Below, one piece after another: positions 24,637 to 35,657 of a stretch of 64,000 nucleotides of DNA. The stretch lies in NCBI RefSeq assembly GCF_000264995.1, contig NW_006767437.1, forward strand, positions 1,285,946-1,349,945, given 5' to 3'. Each line of letters begins with the position of its first letter. Position 1 is the first letter of the stretch. The stretch is from Punctularia strigosozonata HHB-11173 SS5 (lineage: Eukaryota; Basidiomycota; Agaricomycetes; Corticiales; Punctulariaceae). The notes beneath the pieces are model-generated. The model was given only the letters and a program-made list of their open reading frames with translations, did no database searches and was not told the DNA's origin. A program made the position numbers and the translations under genes.

Positions 24637-25277
24637 AGGTTTGGCTCATGCACGATCCGGGAACATCACGTGAAGGCAGTCACATCACGGTCACAGTCCC
24701 GATTTGGTAAAATTGTGGATGGGACGCAAGCTAGCATCGCATCGAGTCAATCCTACATCGAACTATCATAGCGTCCACCCATCAAGCTCTTGTATGACGG
24801 AATCCGGAAGAATACGATGCGAACTATAAGATAGGGCTCATTCAGTTTCAACAGGTCCCACGGGTCTTGCTAGTCGAATAAAATATTCTACGCTCAAAAT
24901 TCACAGAAATCGCCGCCACAGATTTCAAGATAATGTGCATTCAAAGAGAATTGTGGTTTTAGATTTAGAGAGTGTGCCCCGTAGCGAGTGGAATTCGCTG
25001 CGCAGCACTTATCACGCCTGTTGAAACTGAATGAGCCCTATCTTACTTCTTTGCTGCCCAGATTGCCTGCTTTTTTCTCGGTGTATTCGCTCCGATTTCG
25101 TGCCGATGCGCATTTTTGATGGAGTCAGACACTTGGACAGTTCATATACTAGGTGCTAGTCATCCATAGAGGCCAGAACAGTGAGCAGCGAGCAGCGACG
25201 ACGGCGACGACGAATAGCCTTTTTTGGAATGTCACACATATCACGTGATGTTCCCGGATCGTGCATGAGCCAAACCT
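24637..25277. mobile_element. TA-flanked inverted-repeat element (outer), 641 bp
   Basis: The left end aggtttggctcatgcacgat is matched by its exact complement at the right end. The terminal inverted repeats are perfect over 37 bp (24637-24673 and 25241-25277) and include the palindromic cacgtg near their inner edge. Both ends are flanked by the dinucleotide TA (24635-24636 and 25278-25279), the target duplication of Tc1/mariner-type transposons. No transposase is encoded, so it is non-autonomous (MITE-like). It contains a second such element at 24829-25043; without it the outer element would be about 424 bp. Perfect arms suggest recent movement. Confidence 0.85.
24829..25043. mobile_element. 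TA-flanked inverted-repeat element (inner), 215 bp
   Basis: The terminal inverted repeats agatagggctcattcagttt... are perfect over 27 bp (24829-24855 and 25017-25043) and are flanked by TA at 24827-24828 and 25044-25045. It lies wholly within the larger element at 24637-25277. The TIR starts of the two share a general form (AG, then GGCTCATNCA), so they could be related subfamilies. It has no coding capacity. The internal sequence is AT-richer than the host DNA. Confidence 0.85.
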
Positions 25278-25511
25278 TACTTTCTGGACGTCAGCGACCA
25301 GACTACCCTCAAGAACGTCGCCGCAGCAAGATTCACCGTACTCTCTGAACTGGGTGGCGATGCATTTGCAGATATGAACGAATGCGAGCTCCAGGGTAAC
25401 GAGGGAGGAAGGATGGTCACCGAAATTGGACCAGATAAAATGTGTACCTCAGCAGCTCTAACATGTCTGTGTTCTGACTTCTATGCCGAGTGCTCTCTAC
25501 TTAGGCAATGT

Positions 25512-26505
25512 CTAGTATGTGGAAGACCCCGGTGTGAACCCAGAGGACGTCGGTTCGTCAGTTCCCTCCTGCGCAGTCTTCCCGAGCGGAATGAGCTTCG
25601 CGTCGTCGTCGTCTTCCGATGCGAAAGTGTAGGCCCGAACCTCTGCATCGAACAACCATTAGCAGTGGAGTTGTTCACGACGGACGCAGCAGCTTTACCG
25701 GTGTTCGCCCACGGCTTGCCGGAGTTCCAGCCGTCCGTGATGTATCTCAAGCAGTCGCCATGCGCAACGACCACGATCTCTTTCTCCGGGCGGCCACGCA
25801 GCCAGCGCCTATTCCAGCGAGCTCTGGCCTGGAGACTGGCCACGTCGGTGGCATAGAACCCTTTCTTGGAGTTCCAATCCGGCTTGAGGTCGCTGAGGTC
25901 GAGCCCGGCGTATTCCGGATCCGCTTCCAACTCCTCACGCGACTGCCCAAACCCAAATTCAAAAGGGCGCGGTCAACGATCCATATCTCCAGGCGCGTGG
26001 TCTCGGTGCGAATACTCACGGAACCGCAATCACATGGGTGGGCGTTGCACTTTGCCATCGGGAACGGATTAGCCGCGTATCTCCTCGAACTCGCCGACGG
26101 CGCGCACCTCTTGGAGAGACGCTAGGACGATGACGGGCTTGCCCTCAGCCTCCAGACGCTTCCGTAGCTCCGGGAAGCCCAAGATCATGGTGGACATTGG
26201 CCGTCTCATCCCGCTCGTTACCAACAGCTCGGCGGTCTTCTGGATACCGTCCTGGGTAGCCTCGTTCAGAGCCTTGGATTGTTCCCTTCCGAGCGCAGTC
26301 AAGGGAGCATCGCGGACTGCCCCGATCCATCAGCATATTCCTCTTACAATATCAGTGCCACTGTGCGCTCACTAGAATAGTCCTCGGCAACGCTACATGA
26401 TCATCATCAGCGCCGGGTAGTGGAAGGATTCAGGCATTGAGCCTACTTGTGCTCGGCTTGAGCGTGTCGAGTGAAATAGATGCGCTTTTCAGTGGCCTTG
26501 ACCAT
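25512..26505 (-). CDS. Histidine phosphatase superfamily, phosphoglycerate-mutase-like
   Basis: The protein uses a phosphohistidine for phosphate transfer or hydrolysis. The start at 26505 gives MVKATEKRIYFTRHAQAEHN. The catalytic RHA/RHG motif appears as TRHAQAEHN, with the intron splitting the Asn codon. It continues VAEDYSIRDAPLTALGREQS, LVTSGMRRPMSTMILGFPEL, and LQECNAHPCDCGS joined across a short intron. Then come REELEADPEYAGLDLSDLKP, DWNSKKGFYATD, and the second conserved histidine in IVVVAHGDCLRYIT. The last exon reads VRAYTFASEDDDAKLIPLGK and ends GFTPGSSTY, stop 25512-25514. The PCDTGS-type loop puts it in the fungal uncharacterised PGAM clade rather than glycolytic dPGM. The substrate is unknown. 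The gene is intact. Confidence 0.88.
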
Positions 26506-27596
26506 TGTGAACCACGTTGAGCGTCATACAGTAAAGCAAGCACGCTGCCAGCATCGATGGCTCCGGCGTCGAGCCGGCACCGGAGGAGATCTCCGAGACA
26601 CACGTGATCTCCGGATGGGCCGCGGGGTGGCGGTGGTCTCAGACTCTCGAGGTTACCGAATGACGAGGTTGTGCTGCAGCTCAGATCGCTTCTCGACTTC
26701 GCTCGCCATCTGGATATTGTTCTGCGACTGATACTCTCTGTGAACATTCCGATAACAGCTCGAGACATCCCACGATATCTGCGATTTCTCCCCATCGGAA
26801 ACGGGTGCAGGACGGACGCCGGGAACAGATTTGCACGACAATTCAGCGCATGACAACGCCGGAAAACGTTGTGTGAGAGCAGGTGCTCTCCGTGCTCGCT
26901 CCGGCGTCGGGAAACTGCAGATATCTCGAGATGCCGAAGTGTCTTCTGAAGCCTAATTTCAGTTGCGAGAAGCTCGTCGTATGCCCAAAAGCAGGACGAA
27001 GGGGCGAGCCCCATGCGCTCCTTATCTCGAATAGGACCTTTTCGATGCCTGACACTACCTCCAGCTACCAACTTGATGCACTCTGATGACCCGTTCTGCG
27101 CTCGTACTGCCGACAGCCTTGGGCGCATCGACGCAGCATCGCATCTCCGGAACAGCGCACAGAAGCGCTACCGGGCTCTTCGGTCGCAGGTCTCACATCA
27201 TGCGCCAGCGGGTCATGGACTAACATGGGTCGCCGACCAGAAAAACTTCTTCTGATCCCAGAGCCTTTGCCGTGCAGATGATGCGGTGGACCACCATATC
27301 CGGCGAAACCGCGAGTGCTAGCATGGCGTTCTGTACCGATCCATCCATCGCGGCATCGCGCTGGATGTGCTTTTTGTGGGTACTCCCCAGCCTTTCTCGA
27401 CGAATGGTGGTGTTCCACGCGGAACACGAACGGTCCAAAAACCGTGCCCCTATCTGAGCTGGTGCCTCGTATGGTGCCCTGCCCTTCTGGTCTTCTGGCC
27501 CCCGAGACATAAAATGCCCCCGACCCGCCGCCGGGACTGGTTAAGCTCCCTCCAGAGCCCTCGGTCACTGGCATTCCTTGCACAGCGCGGTCCGCG
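26506..27596. other. Divergent intergenic region, 1.1 kb, no supported gene
   Basis: This lies between the starts of the PGAM-like gene (-) and the chitinase (+). Several minus-strand frames are open, for example 26843-27055 and 27220-27510 (the latter ends in KALGSEEVFLVGDPC). None joins to a complete gene or shows a domain I know. A decayed or small uncharacterised minus-strand gene at 26.8-27.5 kb cannot be excluded. Confidence 0.35.
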
Positions 27597-30110
27597 ATGT
27601 TAGCACTTCTGCAAACAGCCCTCTTGCTTCTCGTCTTCGGTGGTGAAGGACACGCGTACGATGCCTCGAGGAATGACAACGTGAGTCGCTCATGTATGCT
27701 ATACATCGATGGCGTCTGACCCGCCGTCTTCAGCTTGCAGTGTATGTGTGCCGATCCGCTCATCATATCATTTGCGGTCCTTGACTTCGCCGTGCAGGTA
27801 CTACGGCCAGAACTCTTACGGAGCCACCCATCCGAACGACGAGGCCAACTGGCAGCAAGCTCTCTCGACGTACTGTCAGGTCGGTGCATCTTCGCCGAGT
27901 CCTCGCGTCGCCAAAAACTAATCGAGCCATCGCAGGACGACACCATCAACGCGTTCCCGCGTAAGTAGCTTTGGGAATCGTCAACCTCGGGGGATCCTCG
28001 ACAAAACTCACCTCTACGGGCTTGCAGTTGCATTCTTGGACGTGTTCTTCGGGACTGGCGGCGAGCCGTCCATCAACCTTGCCAACGTAAGTTCGCGCTG
28101 TTGCCATGCTTCTTTCTATTGTTATTGACTCGGGCCCGGCCGCAGACCTGCAATGACGTCGACAACCCCGTCTTTTCCGGGACCGACCTTCCCAACTGTC
28201 AGTTCATGGCCGCAGACATCCAAGCGTGCCAGGCGAAGGGCAAGATCGTAACGCTCAGCATGGGCGGTGAGGGCTCAGATTATGGAGATACATCGAGTCT
28301 TTGCTAAACGGTTTCGCCAAGGTGCCACCGGTGCGGCCACTTTCACTTCTGACGCCCAAGCGCAGGCGTTCGCGACGCAGATCTGGAACCTCTTCCTTGG
28401 CGGTACTTCGGACATCCGTCCATTCGGAGCTGCCGTGCTAGATGGGTGAGTCTCGTGTGCATGCTCAGCGAGATTATCCTCTGACCACTGTCAACTAGTA
28501 TCGACCTTGACATCGAAGGAGGTGGAAGCACAGGTCTCGCAGCCTTCGTCACCCAGATTCGCACTCTGGCCGCTGGAGCAAGCAAGACCTACTATATCAC
28601 CGGGGCCCCCCAATGTCCCTTCCCTGACGCATTCCTTGGCTCCGTACGTACCCTGCGGTCTCGTTCGACGTCTGTGCCTGATTTTGATCGGGACATACTA
28701 GGTCATCAACAGCGTTGGGTTCGACGCTCTTTACGTTCAATTCTGCAAGTTCCAATGCATAGTATGGCGACATTCCATACTAATGACATCATAGATAACA
28801 ACTTCTGTGGTCTCACCAACTTCGACAACCCCAATGTACGTGCCTTCTCAACATCTCCCTGCGCATCGTTGATAGAATCATGCTGAAACCACCTGTCGTC
28901 AAGGACTGGAACTTCGCAACTTGGTGAGCCAGATTCCTGAAACTAGATCAGCAGCAAACCGGGACCCTGACGCGGATCCAGGGACAACTGGGCAAAGACG
29001 ACGTCACCGAACAAGAACGTCAAGATTTTCATAGGCGCTCCTGCGTCCCCTACTGCAGCTGGCTCTGGATACGTCGACTCCACGACATTGGCGAGCATCA
29101 TCTCGCAGACGCGTAGCCAGTTCTCGTCTTTCGGCGGTGTGGTGAGTTTATCAGCCGCCGTCAATCAGCCGCCTGCTTCTGACCACACGTTTTCAGATGC
29201 TATGGGATGCGTCGCAGGCATTCGGTATGATAATCAGATAGGTTCGGGTGTGGGCGTTGCTGAAAGCCCTTCAGCCAACGGCCGGTACGATCTCGCTGTC
29301 AAGAGCGCGTTGACCAATGGTGGCTCTTCGGTCCCGACGAGTTCTACGGTGAGCAGCAGCAAGACGAGCACCACGAGCACCTCGACCTCTAAGACCACTT
29401 CGACGACCTCGAAGCCGGCCTCTACTTCGACTACAACCTCGTCCGCTCCCTCCACTACGACGAGCACCGCTACAAGTGGGAGCTGTGCAGGCGTCGCTGC
29501 TTGGCAGAGCAACGTAGCGGTACGTCCCTCTAGGCTCCTTTGTATGACGGAGTAGCTGATATTTTTGACTGTCATAGTACACCGGTGGAGAGCAAGTCAC
29601 GTTCAAGTACGAATGACTGTTTGATTTGCATCTGTTCGAAGCTGACCCTCGTGTAGCGGTCACCTCTGGACAGCCAAGTGGTGGACTGAAGCGGACGTGA
29701 GTGCCATACACATTCTACCTCAATCCCAATTCTGATGCCAACTTCCTTAGCAACCTGGCGGTGAGCACGATTGGCGCCATATTTCTGAGGTCGGGAGATC
29801 CAGAACACTGACGTGACGGCACCCAGGTGTTGCCGGAGACTGGACCGACGATGGTGCCTGCACAACCGCAGGCCCTGTCAAAGGTGCTGCCCCGGAAGCG
29901 TCGCTCACGCCCGCCTCAGCCGCTTCGCACGTTTCATCTGCTTCCGCCAAGACCTCGGGCTCTGCTGCGGTTTCCAGCGCGGCGGCTCCCACTCTCAAGG
30001 GCCCATCCAGCGCCGTCAAGACCGCCTCCGCAGCAAGGACGGGCTCTGCGGCTGTGGAGAGCGCCTCCGCCGCCGCGAACACGAAGAGCTCGCGCTTCTT
30101 CCGCCTTTGA
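27597..30110 (+). CDS. GH18 class III chitinase with linker and chitin-binding module
   Basis: This is a secreted endochitinase that hydrolyses beta-1,4-GlcNAc polymers. The signal peptide is [20 protein letters not shown]. The GH18 barrel begins [20 protein letters not shown]. The catalytic DxxDxDxE appears as [11 protein letters not shown], built across an intron at about 28445-28499. Other barrel strands are [35 protein letters not shown] and [21 protein letters not shown] long Ser/Thr linker (29330-29490) is followed by [20 protein letters not shown] and [17 protein letters not shown], a CBM5/12-type chitin-binding module. An Ala/Ser-rich tail ends KSSRFFRL, stop 30108-30110. Many short introns are present and the gene is apparently intact. 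A role in wall remodelling or in feeding on fungal or insect chitin is inferred from the family. Confidence 0.93.
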
Positions 30111-30551
30111 GCGCGCGATTCGTTCATCAGATCTATACCCTCCGCACATGACCACGCTCTTTCTTTCTCATGACACATGACGCAAAAAGGTATTTATGTG
30201 CCGTTTACCTGGGTTTTGTACTTGTGCAGGCATACATAGAACCACTGTACTACCGGAAATTCAACGAAGTGCTTGCTATCTTCCCCTTGTCGGGATTTGC
30301 CGGGCCGGCCGGCGACGGCGCGATCATCCAAGAGATGTCCTTGCTCGCCTCTGCAAACGTGCGTGCGTGCGTTGAGAGGTGTCTTCTCTATCTTCCACTC
30401 AGACGAAGCACGACCGTAGACATACACGAGGCTCTCAGGCACCGGCTGTTCCTATTGGAACATGGACCAACGTATAATCACCTGGGAGTTACGTTCGATG
30501 AACAAAACTCGATCTTCGAAGGAACTGCGCCGGTGAAGGGGACCAACGAAC

Positions 30552-32467
30552 ATGCTCAGTGGTCTGGCAGTCGCTACACTGTACGCAACTCTGGTTGCTT
30601 CAGCGTTCAACCCCTTGCATCATTCGGGACCGGCTTCGCCTTACTTCGACGCGCCGCCGCAAGATGACATACCGGTTGAAACCCCTGCAGGCTGCATCGT
30701 GGATCAGGCAGCATACATCGTCCGCCATGGCTCGTACGTCCGTTCGTGTGCCTTTATACATCCGTTGCTTATGGTATGTGCAAGGCGTTACCCTGAACCT
30801 GGGTCATTCGCGGGATGGCAGAGTCTGTTCACCACGTTCCAGGTACGTGCATTGAGCCACCAGTAGTTATGTAACCGAGACAGAATACCACCTAGAACTC
30901 GAGTTATACCGCCAGCGGTCCTTTGGCGTTCATTCCATCGTGGACACTACCCGTCGATGACCAGCCCCACGAACCGCTCTTCCTGAGCTCGACAGTACGT
31001 CTTTACATAACCTCGGGCGATTATTGCGGCTGTTCAATGGCGTCTCTTGTTGTATAGGGTGCCGGAGAAGCCTTTTCACTTGGTATGGAGCTCCGTAAAC
31101 GCTACGGTTTGACTCCAGGAGGAAGCAACATCACTGTCTGGTACCATGGATCCACAACATGCGTTGTGCAATAGTTACTGACATCGCTCGTACAGGTCCG
31201 CAGGACAACAACGCGTCATTGACACCGCCAACTACTTCGTTCAGGGATATCTATCGCAGGGCAACTACCTCTCCAATACCTCAGAAAATCGTGGCACTAT
31301 CATTTCTCTACCGGACTCGGTGAACTACACGTTCGCCAACTCGCTCACCCCGTCTTCCGCCTGTCCATCGTACTCGTCTGGGGATCGGTCTGCGGTCGCG
31401 ACCACGTTCAGGGCGAATTATCAGCCCAGTATCGCCAAGCGGCTGAACAAGTTCCTGGACGGATTGACCCTGAACTCGACAAGTATCGGGCCGATGCAGG
31501 ATCTATGCGGGTTCCAAACGGAAGTGAATGGAGATTCGAGGTTTTGCGACGTGTTTGAAGGTACGTTTGGTCATGACGCCCGGATCTGTCATGTTGCTCA
31601 CTATCGCGACAGAGTCTGAATGGCTCGACTACGAATACGCTCATGACCTCAACTACTACTATGGGTACGTTCTATGTTCATGTATAGATATCGTCGCGGT
31701 CGTTGTCATATCTTACGATTCCACAGTTCCGGTCCTGGGAACCCCTTCTCAGCAACGACCGGCTTCCCATGGGTGAGGGCTGTCACGGACCTCTTCGTCC
31801 TCGGCCCCAACAAGACCACGTCAGATGGCACGTTCACGCCCCCTCCTCTCCTCATGAGCTTCACGGTGTGCTTTTCCCGCCTCTATGGTGCATCGTAACG
31901 CCGTTCATACGTCTTGCCTTCCTCTGCAGCATGACAACAACCTCCCACCTATCATCTCCGCCCTCGGCCTCTGGAACGCTTCCGACGTTTCACCTCTTTC
32001 GCTCGTGAAGCCAAATCCGGCGCGGCACTTCCGCGCATCCAATCTCGTTGCTTTCCGGGGATACGTCGCGCTCGAGCGCCTGTCGTGTGAACAGCCTCTC
32101 GGGAAGAGCGTGCACCACACTGCAAACCAAGTGGTCGTCACTCCGGGCAAGGGAGTGAACGCCAAGAAGTATGTTCGCGTACGGGTATGTGCCCCCTACC
32201 GCATCATGTCGCACGCACGCGCATTGAATGTTTCATATGCAGGTGGACAACGCACCGGTAGCGATACCGGGGTGCACCTCCGGTCCTGGTTCGAGCTGCT
32301 CTCTCGCGTCCTTTGCGAAGTACGTGGATGAGACTCGGGCCCATGCCTCCGGGGACTTTGTCAAGAGCTGCGGGCTACAAAGCGTACCAAATGCGACGAG
32401 CGCATTCACCGCCTTCACGCGGATACCGGAAGACTCGACTGCTTTCCTCGTACCCCTCCCGGTATAA
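30552..32467 (+). CDS. Secreted histidine acid phosphatase (phytase-like)
   Basis: This is a branch 2 histidine phosphatase that removes phosphate from organic phosphoesters. The start MLSGLAVATLYATLVASAFN supplies a signal peptide. The active-site RHGxRxP is present as VRHGSRYPEPGS, split by an intron at about 30736-30789. GAGEAFSLGMELRKRYG, SAGQQRVIDTANYFVQGYLS and LCGFQTEVNG follow. The catalytic HD motif is in LMSFTHDNNLPPIISALGLW. C-terminal blocks VRVRVDNAPVAIPGCTSGPG and GDFVKSCGLQSV fit the fungal acid-phosphatase group. The stop is at 32465-32467. Several NxS/T sites are visible. Whether it prefers phytate cannot be judged. It is the middle gene of three co-oriented secreted hydrolases. 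Confidence 0.93.
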
Positions 32468-32921
32468 TTCGGATAGGATAGCCCCGAACCCCTGGCGGTG
32501 GCGCGCAATTGTATTGGACCTGCGTCTCAATGTCATAGTCCCAGTCATATCATGGCCTGTAAGCAAGACCTCATCCAGTCTCCACTAGTGGTCTTGAGTC
32601 GTCAACTGGCAGTTGTTGCTGATGCTCCGTGCCCGCTGTCATCCTAGACGCTGGTATGGTCGGATCCCAAAGTAACGCGACTGCGAGCTGAACCCTGCCG
32701 TACTCACGCTCGCGGAACCGCGCCTCGGACAACGGGTTCACAGGCGCTCCTGCGCGCTGTAGCTCGTGTCCGAATACTTCCATTGATCCGCGGCTCCGTC
32801 GCGAACGGAGAGTCATGGTCTTCATGTTCGCGTTTCAACCAGGCCAATCACCCTGTTCACCCGATCATCCTCAAGCACACGTATAACGCCAATGATCGCA
32901 ATTCTCAATCCGACCAACGCG

Positions 32922-33940
32922 ATGCTCCCGCCATTTTTGCTGCTACTATCCTTCGCCCTGTTCACGGTTGTTTATGCGCACGGTCGCCCCTCCAGCGTGG
33001 GCGTGTCATCCGGACCTGGCTCTCCAGAACAAAGGGTACCTCGAAGATCTGCTTTCTCTGGGCCTTTTGTTGATAGGGAACGAGATGCGGACGGAGAGGA
33101 CTTTGTAGGCAACGCTATCCAACAGTCAGAGGCTGACTGCGATCCTGGGGATCATGCCCGGCGTGGAGACGAGGACTGCGTTGACAGCGTTGACCAACAA
33201 TCCGACGTTGACTTTGATCCTGGCGATCACGCCCGGCCGGCAAGCGTAGGGGGGCTCACTCCGCAACCAGTGATGGTCAATGTGACTCTAGGCGGCGAGA
33301 GCTACACAATCCTCTTGGATTCGGGAAGGTGAGGGCTCACCGTCCAGGAGCGTTTTGACTGGTTCGCATTCACATCCCTCGCTCGCAGCGCCGACTTTTG
33401 GATGTTCGGTGTCCAACCGGCCGGAATGAAGGGAACAGGACAGAACATTAGTCTGCTGATCGCATCAGGGACATCCGTTACTTGTATGTGAGCCTTGGCA
33501 GGAAGCGAAATCGTGTATTCATCATCATCCTAGTGGGCATTCAAACCGTAGACCTGCGTTTAGGCAGCAACGACATTGCGGACCAAGCATTCCGTACGTC
33601 GATCAATTTGCTGTTCCACGCGGAGGTGGTACGATGTACACGGGGCTGATTAGTGATTCATCCAGTTTGGGTGCCGGGAGATAACAAGAGTCTGTTCGGT
33701 GTCCCGTCTGATGTCGACGGAGTGCTGGGCGTTGGCCCAGAATCGAAGTCACTCGTCCGTAACGGGTCGTGCAACGCGGCATGGGCCGACCCGCCTCTGT
33801 CTAGGTTGCGAGCTCAAGGTACATCGCGGCAGCTCATCGGACGATTGAAGGAGAAGGGGATTCCCGTCAGCGAGCACGATAGTGCGAAGTTCATTGAAGC
33901 CTTCAAGTGGACCAACGATTCTACTGTTACAATGTCATGA
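32922..33940 (+). CDS. Aspartic-protease-like secreted protein with only the N-terminal lobe
   Basis: The start at 32922 gives the signal peptide MLPPFLLLLSFALFTVVYAH; an in-frame ATG ten codons earlier (32892) is less likely. A hydrophilic propeptide contains two copies of a 25-residue unit (period 75 nt, 33121 and 33196) sharing DPGDHAR. The A1 pepsin active-site triad is assembled across an intron as LLDSGSADFWMFGV (consensus DTGSSDLW). Further N-lobe features are GIQTVDLRLGSNDIADQAF and DVDGVLGVGPESKS. The sequence then departs from the family and ends at 33940 without a second catalytic DTG/DSG motif, so no complete bilobal enzyme is encoded. It may be truncated, inactive or a non-catalytic derivative. 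The family is supported; activity is doubtful. Confidence 0.68.
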
Positions 33941-34120
33941 TCTGATGTAGAGTACAGCTGGATCTATGCGACTTTCTCGCTGCTGATCAATGACCTCCTT
34001 CTGCGTCGCTCGGTGACTACGGCACGTCGGGAACATATCGTCCAGCATCTAGAGTTCTGCATCTCAACCTCCCAACTTTCGTTGGCGGATCACCGAATGA
34101 TACAAAGGGAAATGATACAG

Positions 34121-34662
34121 TCAAACGGTAACCGAGTGGTGGTAGGAAGGAGGGGCGTCTTCGTATGCGGGCAGGCCGGGAACGGCAACGCTCGAGCCAG
34201 ACGAGCTGCCTTCCCCGGGTCGGGACACGCTCCGGTGCAAGGACGCTGACGACGGTACGGGGTTCTCAGCCCAAAGTCGGCCGTAATCCGGCGGTGCGGG
34301 TGGACGAGCAAGGTTCGAACTGCCGAGGCGCATGGAGGCGTAGGTGAGCTGGCAATCGTGGATTCGTTTCGGTATCGTGACTGCATGACAACGGGAGCGT
34401 AAGTACCAGAGCCTCGGCGGAGGGAAGGAAGCGAAGGCGACGTACCAATGAGCACCTCGACCTGCTTCAGACGGTCGAGGACCTCCGCCTCCGCCGCGGA
34501 ACCATCCATTTCCTTCGGCATGGTCTCCCTCCACTTGGTGAGCCTGTCATGTTCAACGTGCGCCTGTTCAAGCGCGCGGCGGTACTGAGCGATCAACGGG
34601 TCGGCGTGCTTGAGCGGGCCCTTACGCGGCCGCGCAAAGGACTCTGCTGATAACAGGGGCAT
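34121..34662 (-). CDS. Small coiled-coil protein with PPxY motif, function unknown
   Basis: Two exons are joined by one intron (about 34380-34443). The start MPLLSAESFARPRKGPLKHA leads into a helical, charged segment: LIAQYRRALEQAHVEHDRL, then EMDGSAAEAEVLDRLKQVEV. Exon 2 is VTIPKRIHDCQLTYASMRLG followed by a Pro/Ser-rich tail with PPAPPDYGRLWAENP. The tail ends YEDAPPSYHHSVTV, where PPSY fits the PPxY motif bound by WW domains of NEDD4/Rsp5-type ubiquitin ligases. The tail resembles cytoplasmic tails of adaptor proteins, but no TM segment is present. The protein is about 160 residues with no known domain. The start could be further upstream. Confidence 0.55.
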
Positions 34663-35007
34663 AGTTGCTGATCAAGGATCGAGGAGGGCTTGGACGACGT
34701 GGGCCGTCCCGAACGAGGCAGTGGTGCAGTGGATTCTGCGTGAGGGGACCAGTGACGGTGGTAGATGGGCGACACCACTCCAGACCCACTGCGGATCTGA
34801 GTAATTGCGGCGCGACGCGGTATAAATGGTGCCGAGAAAATCACGTGCCACGCGCGATAAAGAAAGTAGAGTTGAGCCGTGGGTCGCGGTATCTCGCCGC
34901 CGCAGCCGAAATGAACGGCTGTACGAGCGAGCTGTTGAAGCTATATATCGTTCCAAGAAAAGAGGCACTTCTGGTTGTAGATAGGCTGCGGCAGTGGGAA
35001 TGGGTGT

Positions 35008-35657
35008 TCACATCACCACACAGGAGTCGCCCCACCCGGGCGCTTTGTCCTTGACGTCGATGTCGACCGTGATGCAACCCGCGTTGGGAACGTCCATGTA
35101 CGCGACCAAATTTTCGCTCTTGAGGAAGTCCTCCATGGCGGGCTTGATCTTGGCGAGTCCACCCGCGGAACGATTGCCGCGCCCGGTGATGAACACCGTG
35201 CGCTTCACGCTCTGGCGGCGGCAGGCGGCGACGTGCGCCCTCGCGCGCGCGAGCGACTCGGTGACGAAGAGACCGTGGAAGTCGACCTGCGCGAGGGCGT
35301 CCGGCGTCGGGGACGAAGTGAGGAGCAGCGGGTTGTAGTGCGCAAAGATTTCGTCTGCGGCCTTTGCATTGTATTGCTCCATCTTGCGCTTGTGCTCTTT
35401 GCCCTTATCGCTCAACTGTTTCATTCTGTTTAGCTATATGCGCGGGATACAGCAAAAAGCCGTACCTCTTTCGCTTCCGCGCGTCGGCCCAGCGTGTATG
35501 CGCGCTGGGACTCGTCGAATGCGCTGCTGCGCAGGCGCGCTTCTTCGCCCGCCTTCTTGCGCCAGGTCGCGCCAGATTCCTCACCAGGGGTTTCGGACGG
35601 GCGGTGCGGGATGAAAGCGTCGGCCGCCCAGGACAGCCAGGAGAGGGAGTTGCCCAT
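35008..35657 (-). CDS. DUF1771-SMR domain protein
   Basis: This is a nucleic-acid-associated protein with a C-terminal SMR (small MutS-related) domain, which is often a nicking or RNA-cleaving endonuclease. The start MGNSLSWLSWAADAFIP fits an N-myristoylation signal (Gly2, Ser6). Exon 1 carries ARLRSSAFDESQRAYTLGRR, and exon 2 continues QLSDKGKEHKRKMEQYNAKA and ADEIFAHYNP, together a DUF1771 helical region. The SMR core follows: VDFHGLFVTESLARARAHVA, with FHGLF in place of the usual DLHGL. After it come VFITGRGNRSAGGLAKIKPA, with the conserved G-x-G-x-x-S, and GCITVDIDV. The stop is at 35008-35010. The D of the DLHGL signature sits two residues before H as usual. The gene is intact; the membrane link is inferred. 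Confidence 0.85.

Noticed and set aside
27065-28033. 322-codon open frame on the minus strand across the chitinase start
   Set aside because: It overlaps the signal-peptide and first barrel exons of a well-supported GH18 gene on the other strand and has no domain.
34300-34330. T-loop-like ggttcgaactgcc, possible tRNA
   Set aside because: There is no box A at the right distance and no cloverleaf. It falls inside an exon of the PPxY protein.
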